A stretch of 8,905 nt of DNA from Bacteroidales bacterium (GTDB taxonomy: Bacteria > Bacteroidota > Bacteroidia > Bacteroidales > UBA3663): contig JAUNCV010000082.1 in the NCBI GenBank assembly GCA_030526445.1, positions 1-8,905 of the forward strand. Direction: 5' to 3'. Below are positions 6,383 to 8,905 of the stretch, piece after piece; position 1 is the first letter of the stretch; each line of letters starts with the position of its first letter. The position numbers were made by a program, and so were the translations under genes. The notes under the pieces are model-generated. The model was not told where the DNA came from and ran no database searches. It worked only from the letters and a program-made list of their open reading frames with translations.

Positions 6383-8694
6383 TAGTCCTGCTTCTCGCCG
6401 CCACGATGGTCAGGGCGATTGAATGCGTCACCAAATGGACGGTTGCCGCGATCCTGACGAGGTTCACGACGTGGGCGTTCGTCACGACGTGGACGATCCT
6501 CGCGACGTGGACGCTCACCACGATCCTCACGACGTGGACGTGCCTCTGGTTCTACATAACCCTCTGGCTTTGGCTTGAGTGCCTTGGCCGAGAGACGGAA
6601 CTTACCAGTCTTCTTATCAACCTCGATGAGCTTCACTGTTACGATGTCGCCCTCCTTAATACCGGTTTCCTCCATGGTTTCATAACGCTTCCAATCAATT
6701 TCTGAGATATGGAGCAAACCATCCTTACCTGGCATAAACTCTACAAATGCACCAAAGGTCTGAATGTTCTTTACTGGACCAGTATAGATTTCGCCCTCCT
6801 CAGGGATAGCTACGATAGCCTTGATCTTAGCTACTGCAGCATCGATAGAAGCCTTGTTGGCTGAAGAGATTGCAACGTGACCCTTGCCATCTGCCTCATC
6901 GATGGTAACCACAGCACCAGTTTCTTCCTGAATACCCTGGATAATCTTACCGCCAGGGCCAATGATAGCACCGATGAACTCCTTGTCAACATCGAAAGCA
7001 ACCATGCGTGGAGCATGCTCCTTAAGATCCTCACGGTGGTTAGGCTGAGCCTCGAGCATACAGTTAAGGATGTGTGCACGACCCTCCTTTGCCTGATTGA
7101 GAGCCTTCTCAAGAATTTCGTATGAGAGGCCATTGCACTTAATATCCATCTGAGTAGCGGTAATACCCTTCTCTGTACCGGTTACCTTGAAGTCCATATC
7201 GCCGAGGTGGTCCTCATCGCCAAGAATGTCGGAAAGAACGGCATACTTAGGAGAATTCTCATCCTTGATAAGACCCATGGCAATACCAGACACTGGACGC
7301 TTCATTGGGATACCAGCATCGCGCATAGCGAGAGTGGCACCACAGGTAGAAGCCATAGAAGAAGAGCCGTTAGACTCGAAAATGTCAGAAACTACACGTA
7401 CAGTGTAAGGATAACCCTCAGGAATCATGCCCTTAACAGCACGCCAAGCCAAGTGACCGTGGCCAATCTCGCGACGGCCTACACCACGCTGAGCCTTAGC
7501 TTCGCCAGTCGAGAATGGAGGGAAATTATAGTGGAGGAGGAACTTGTCGTAGCCATTGCGGAGCACGTCATCGACCATCTTCTCATCCATCTTAGTGCCG
7601 AGAGTACAGGTAACGAGAGCCTGAGTCTCACCTCGGGTGAAGATAGCAGAACCGTGAGGGCCTGGAACGTAATCTGGCTCAATCCAGATAGGACGAACCT
7701 CATTGAGTGCACGGCCGTCAAGACGAGTACCCTCGTCAAGAACGCAACGACGCATTGCTTCGCGCTCAACATCGTGGAAATAGCGAGCCACCATACCAAG
7801 TACTTCTTCGTCCTCGCGCTTCTCCTCTGGGAGGCTTGCGATGAAATCGTCGTGAATCTGGGTGAATGCTGCCTCACGCTCGTGCTTATTCTTATTACCG
7901 CTCTTGGCAATATCATAGCAACGCTGGTAGCTGAAGTCATGGCACTGCTGTTTGAGCTCCTCGTCATTAACTTCGTGGCAGTATTCGAATACAGGCTTGC
8001 CTACTGCTTCCATCAACTCCTTCTGCACTTGGCAGTGAGCCTTGATGGCCTCGTGAGCAGCCTTGAGAGCACCGAGCATATCCTGCTCAGAAACCTCATC
8101 CATTTCACCCTCAACCATCATGATGTTCTCATAGGTAGCACCTACCATGAGATCCATATCTGCATCCTTCATCTGCTCGAAGGTTGGGTTGATGACGAAT
8201 TCTCCATTAATACGCACTACGCGTACCTCTGAAATAGGACCCTCAAAAGGAATGCCCGAAACGGCCATAGCAGCAGAAGCTGCCAAACCTGCCAATGCAT
8301 CTGGCTGGTTCTCCTTATCTGAAGAATAAAGGGTTACGTTAACGAAGGTCTCAGCGTGATAGTTGCCAGGGAACAAAGGACGAAGGCAACGGTCGATGAG
8401 GCGGCTGGTGAGGATCTCATAGTCGCTAGCCTTACCCTCGCGCTTGGTGAAACCGCCAGGGAAACGACCTGCTGACGCATATTTTTCTTTGTACTCCACG
8501 GTAAGTGGCATAAAATCAGTACCTGGAGTTACGTTTCTTGATGTACAAACGGTGGCCAAAAGCATAGTGCCACCCATACGAAGCTCAACAGCACCATCGG
8601 CCTGCTTCGCAACCTTACCTGTTTCGAGAGTGATGGTTCGGCCGTCGCTCAAGGTAATGGTTTTCTTAATTGGATTAACCAAATTGTTTACCAT
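6382..8694 (-). CDS. pnp: Polyribonucleotide nucleotidyltransferase (PNPase)
   Basis: Phosphorolytic 3'-5' exoribonuclease that degrades RNA to nucleoside diphosphates, normally a trimer. The 770-aa protein has the first RNase PH domain (about 15-145), a linking helical region (about 240-320), and the second, catalytic RNase PH domain with RLDGR (324-328), FTRGETQALVTCTLGT (352-367), STGEAKAQRGVGRREIGHG (395-413), SNGSSSMASTCG (441-452) and GDEDHLGDMDFK (492-503). D495, D501 and K503 correspond to the E. coli catalytic D486, D492 and K494. A KH domain with IIGPGGK (577-583) and an S1 domain (from about 634, with FGAFVEF) follow. The last 55-60 residues are an Arg/Asp/Glu/Pro-rich tail. The open frame continues 45 codons upstream to 8829, but that part crosses the promoter and is not protein-like. 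The ATG at 8694 starts the usual family N-terminus. Longer than E. coli PNPase (about 711 aa), mostly because of the tail. Confidence 0.97.
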   Translation of the reverse strand: MVNNLVNPIKKTITLSDGRTITLETGKVAKQADGAVELRMGGTMLLATVCTSRNVTPGTDFMPLTVEYKEKYASAGRFPGGFTKREGKASDYEILTSRLIDRCLRPLFPGNYHAETFVNVTLYSSDKENQPDALAGLAASAAMAVSGIPFEGPISEVRVVRINGEFVINPTFEQMKDADMDLMVGATYENIMMVEGEMDEVSEQDMLGALKAAHEAIKAHCQVQKELMEAVGKPVFEYCHEVNDEELKQQCHDFSYQRCYDIAKSGNKNKHEREAAFTQIHDDFIASLPEEKREDEEVLGMVARYFHDVEREAMRRCVLDEGTRLDGRALNEVRPIWIEPDYVPGPHGSAIFTRGETQALVTCTLGTKMDEKMVDDVLRNGYDKFLLHYNFPPFSTGEAKAQRGVGRREIGHGHLAWRAVKGMIPEGYPYTVRVVSDIFESNGSSSMASTCGATLAMRDAGIPMKRPVSGIAMGLIKDENSPKYAVLSDILGDEDHLGDMDFKVTGTEKGITATQMDIKCNGLSYEILEKALNQAKEGRAHILNCMLEAQPNHREDLKEHAPRMVAFDVDKEFIGAIIGPGGKIIQGIQEETGAVVTIDEADGKGHVAISSANKASIDAAVAKIKAIVAIPEEGEIYTGPVKNIQTFGAFVEFMPGKDGLLHISEIDWKRYETMEETGIKEGDIVTVKLIEVDKKTGKFRLSAKALKPKPEGYVEPEARPRREDRGERPRREDRPRRDERPRREPRQDRGNRPFGDAFNRPDHRGGEKQD
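6464..6540. repeat. Short direct repeats encoding the Arg-rich tail of PNPase
   Basis: Four near-identical 14-base copies of TCACGACGTGGACG (plus strand, with one change in the first and third copies) begin at 6464, 6482, 6500 and 6527. The spacings are 18, 18 and 27 bases, all multiples of three, so gain or loss of a unit keeps the reading frame. On the coding strand they give repeated RPRRED and RPRRDE blocks. Confidence 0.8.
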
Positions 8695-8736
8695 AATATT
8701 TTTATTTTTCCTTAATCTATTAGAGATTTTCGGCCG

Positions 8737-8768
8737 CAAAGGTAGTAATTTTGCCCATTCTTCCCAAG
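8737..8768 (-). promoter_or_regulatory. Bacteroidetes-type promoter for pnp
   Basis: On the minus strand TACCTTTG (8744-8737) matches the TAnnTTTG -7 element. CTTG (8768-8765), one base off TTTG, lies 20 bases upstream. Transcription would begin near 8730, giving a leader of about 36 A-rich bases before the ATG at 8694. AGGA occurs in the leader but about 14 bases from the ATG, which is far for a Shine-Dalgarno site. Confidence 0.68.
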
Positions 8769-8784
8769 AAAAATGCGAAAAAAA

Positions 8785-8810
8785 TGCAAAAACATTGAAG
8801 AAATGTTGCA
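8785..8810. promoter_or_regulatory. Imperfect palindrome between the divergent promoters, possible operator
   Basis: AACATT (8791-8796) and AATGTT (8802-8807) form a 6-bp inverted repeat around GAAGA. The flanking TGCAA (8785-8789) and TTGCA (8806-8810) extend the symmetry, although the two pairings compete for shared bases. It lies between the -33 regions of the two divergent promoters, where a regulator could act on both. The region is A/T-rich, so chance is a real possibility. Confidence 0.25.
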
Positions 8811-8814
8811 AATT

Positions 8815-8846
8815 CTTGTTCTTTTCCAAATTTAAGCCTATCTTTG
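8815..8846 (+). promoter_or_regulatory. Bacteroidetes-type promoter, plus strand, for the gene beginning at 8887
   Basis: TATCTTTG (8839-8846) is a perfect TAnnTTTG -7 element followed by CCGCG. CTTG (8815-8818), one base off TTTG, lies 20 bases upstream. The predicted start near 8852 is about 35 bases before the ATG at 8887, a normal leader for this group. It is divergent from the pnp promoter. Confidence 0.68.
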
Positions 8847-8886
8847 CCGCGCTAATTATAAAAGCTATCCGTTTTTTTACAGCGAT

Positions 8887-8905
8887 ATGAAAAAATATAC
8901 ATTAT
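8887..8905 (+). CDS. Start of an unidentified plus-strand gene (first six codons only)
   Basis: An ATG at 8887 opens a frame reading MKKYTL to the end of the window. The call rests on its position about 35 bases after a good plus-strand promoter, on the divergent layout with pnp, and on the MKK-type beginning that is common in this group. The Lys-Lys followed by Tyr-Thr-Leu could start a signal peptide, but six residues are too few to identify a product. Confidence 0.5.

Noticed and set aside
7207..8232. Long plus-strand open frame of 341 codons lying antisense to pnp
   Set aside because: It lies wholly within pnp, whose protein is conserved and complete on the other strand. The translated plus-strand product shows no recognisable domain. 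Open antisense frames are common opposite strongly codon-biased genes.
8695..8829. 45-codon N-terminal extension of PNPase
   Set aside because: It includes the likely -7 promoter element and the predicted transcription start, has AT-rich composition unlike a conserved domain, and the family N-terminus begins at the ATG at 8694.
1..8905. Mobile elements, CRISPR arrays, tRNA or rRNA genes, defence or toxin systems
   Set aside because: I saw no transposase or integrase sequence, no regularly spaced repeats with variable spacers, no cloverleaf or rRNA-like segment, and almost all bases are occupied by recognisable housekeeping genes.

Overview
This window looks like ordinary chromosomal housekeeping sequence from an anaerobic member of the Bacteroidales, most likely Prevotella or a close relative. 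The evidence is the protein sequences themselves (fused aspartokinase/homoserine dehydrogenase, MenA, MenG, anaerobic NrdG, PNPase with an Arg-rich tail), AT-rich gene starts with little Shine-Dalgarno signal, and promoters of the Bacteroidetes type (TTTG, a spacer of about 20 bases, then TAnnTTTG). The genus is an inference from general resemblance.

Every complete gene lies on the minus strand, so transcription runs from high to low coordinates. A divergent control region at about 8695-8886 separates pnp (minus) from a gene of which only the first six codons are present (plus, from 8887). From pnp a tightly packed cluster follows: pnp, then a RluA-family pseudouridine synthase with an extra N-terminal domain (stop and start share one base), menG (25-base overlap), menA (non-ATG start, 17 bases or more after menG) and nrdG (one base between menA stop and nrdG start). 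A hairpin plus T-tract at 2796-2832 closes this cluster. A good promoter whose -33 element lies inside that T-tract starts the next unit: thrA, then after two bases the start of an apgM-family gene that runs off the left edge.

Functionally there are three themes. Pnp and the pseudouridine synthase act on RNA. MenA and MenG perform the last two steps of menaquinone synthesis, for anaerobic respiration. NrdG activates the oxygen-sensitive class III ribonucleotide reductase. ThrA performs the first and third steps of aspartate-to-threonine synthesis, and the phosphoglycerate-mutase-like protein behind it is probably the homoserine kinase of this pathway rather than a glycolytic enzyme.

No mobile element, CRISPR array, tRNA, rRNA or defence system was seen, and I found no clearly new system. 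The points most worth a second look are the apgM-like gene in the thr operon, a 12-bp perfect inverted repeat near the start of the pseudouridine synthase gene, the uncharacterised N-terminal domain of that enzyme, the absence of any ATG start for menA, and the repeat-encoded Arg-rich tail of PNPase.
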